Assembly: GCF_000153465.1 (NCBI RefSeq)
Contig: NZ_CH672387.1
Location: 3,094,860-3,158,859, forward strand
Direction of reading: 5' to 3'
DNA from: Aurantimonas manganoxydans SI85-9A1
GTDB taxonomy: Bacteria; Pseudomonadota; Alphaproteobacteria; Rhizobiales; Rhizobiaceae
DNA: 64,000 nt
Part shown: positions 63,969 to 64,000 of the stretch, in pieces
Numbering within the stretch: the first letter of the stretch is position 1
How the letters are laid out: every line of letters begins with the position of its first letter
The notes under the pieces: generated by a model
Database searches by the model: none
Seen by the model: the letters and a program-made list of their open reading frames with translations, nothing else
Told to the model about the DNA's origin: nothing
Program-made: the position numbers and the translations under genes

Positions 63969-64000
63969 CATTCCAGCCTGAGGGCCGGTTTCTGCCTTGG

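Overview
The window is about 64 kb of GC-rich, densely coding DNA with short spacers, frequent ATGA or TGATG stop/start overlaps and several TTG starts. Gene content points to an alphaproteobacterium of the Hyphomicrobiales (Rhizobiales). The main clues are a rhizobial-type inositol (iol) operon with an RpiR-type regulator, an iolC fused to a DUF2090 domain, a membrane-bound formate dehydrogenase with the DUF3305/DUF3306/TorD accessory set, several ABC and TRAP solute systems, and a FixJ-type two-component system. I saw no tRNA, rRNA, CRISPR array, insertion sequence or phage gene. The species cannot be named from this window.

Layout. (1) 1-9308, plus strand: a peptide-type ABC transporter (end of the binding protein, two permeases, a double ATPase) followed by an MlrC-like M81 metallopeptidase, two M20 amidohydrolases and an amidase. 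This looks like one operon for import and hydrolysis of a peptide or amide compound. (2) 9360-18979, minus strand: rpiR regulator, sugar ABC transporter (binding protein, permease, ATPase), iolC, iolD, iolE, iolB. Divergent on the plus strand are a Gfo/Idh/MocA oxidoreductase broken by a one-base frameshift, an IolG-like dehydrogenase and a hydroxypyruvate-isomerase-like gene preceded by a pentanucleotide repeat. Two copies of a GGAA-N6-TTCC-type operator flank the regulator gene. (3) 22040-24425: an EamA exporter divergent from a MocR regulator. (4) 24690-29016: alpha/beta hydrolase, cupin, 3-hydroxyacyl-CoA-dehydrogenase-like protein, aspartate dehydrogenase and a DUF2848 protein. (5) 29403-36347: Asp/Glu-racemase-superfamily protein, TRAP transporter (P, Q, M), amidase, a convergent fumarylacetoacetase/hydratase-like gene and a GntR regulator, together a second amide or organic-acid catabolic block.

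(6) 36478-48486: formate dehydrogenase region. A minus-strand accessory operon (DUF6505-, DUF6352- and DUF3305-like genes) faces a long plus-strand operon: polyferredoxin, DUF3306, TorD chaperone, small Tat-signal protein, FdhA, FdhB, FdhC, a secreted Ala/Pro-rich protein and a 62-residue membrane protein. The plus operon ends in a perfect 16-bp-stem hairpin. A 47-residue single-helix membrane protein lies just outside it. (7) 48628-59487, mostly minus: HPP-CBS membrane protein, then a MarR regulator with a perfect 16-bp palindrome facing two glutathione S-transferase genes and a RibD-C reductase, a ferric-reductase-like/intradiol-dioxygenase-like pair, an MFS exporter with a C-terminal ABM-like domain, an alpha/beta hydrolase, DoxX, a YtcJ-like amidohydrolase and XapX. 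(8) 59617-63166, minus: an isochorismatase-like hydrolase, a receiver-only regulator, a FixJ-type regulator and a membrane histidine kinase. A small secreted protein closes the window.

How the parts work together: blocks 1, 2 and 5 each pair a dedicated uptake system with cytoplasmic hydrolases or dehydrogenases and, in blocks 2 and 5, with a local regulator. Block 6 is a respiratory module that oxidises formate outside the cytoplasmic membrane and passes electrons to quinone. Block 7 resembles a thiol or electrophile stress region.
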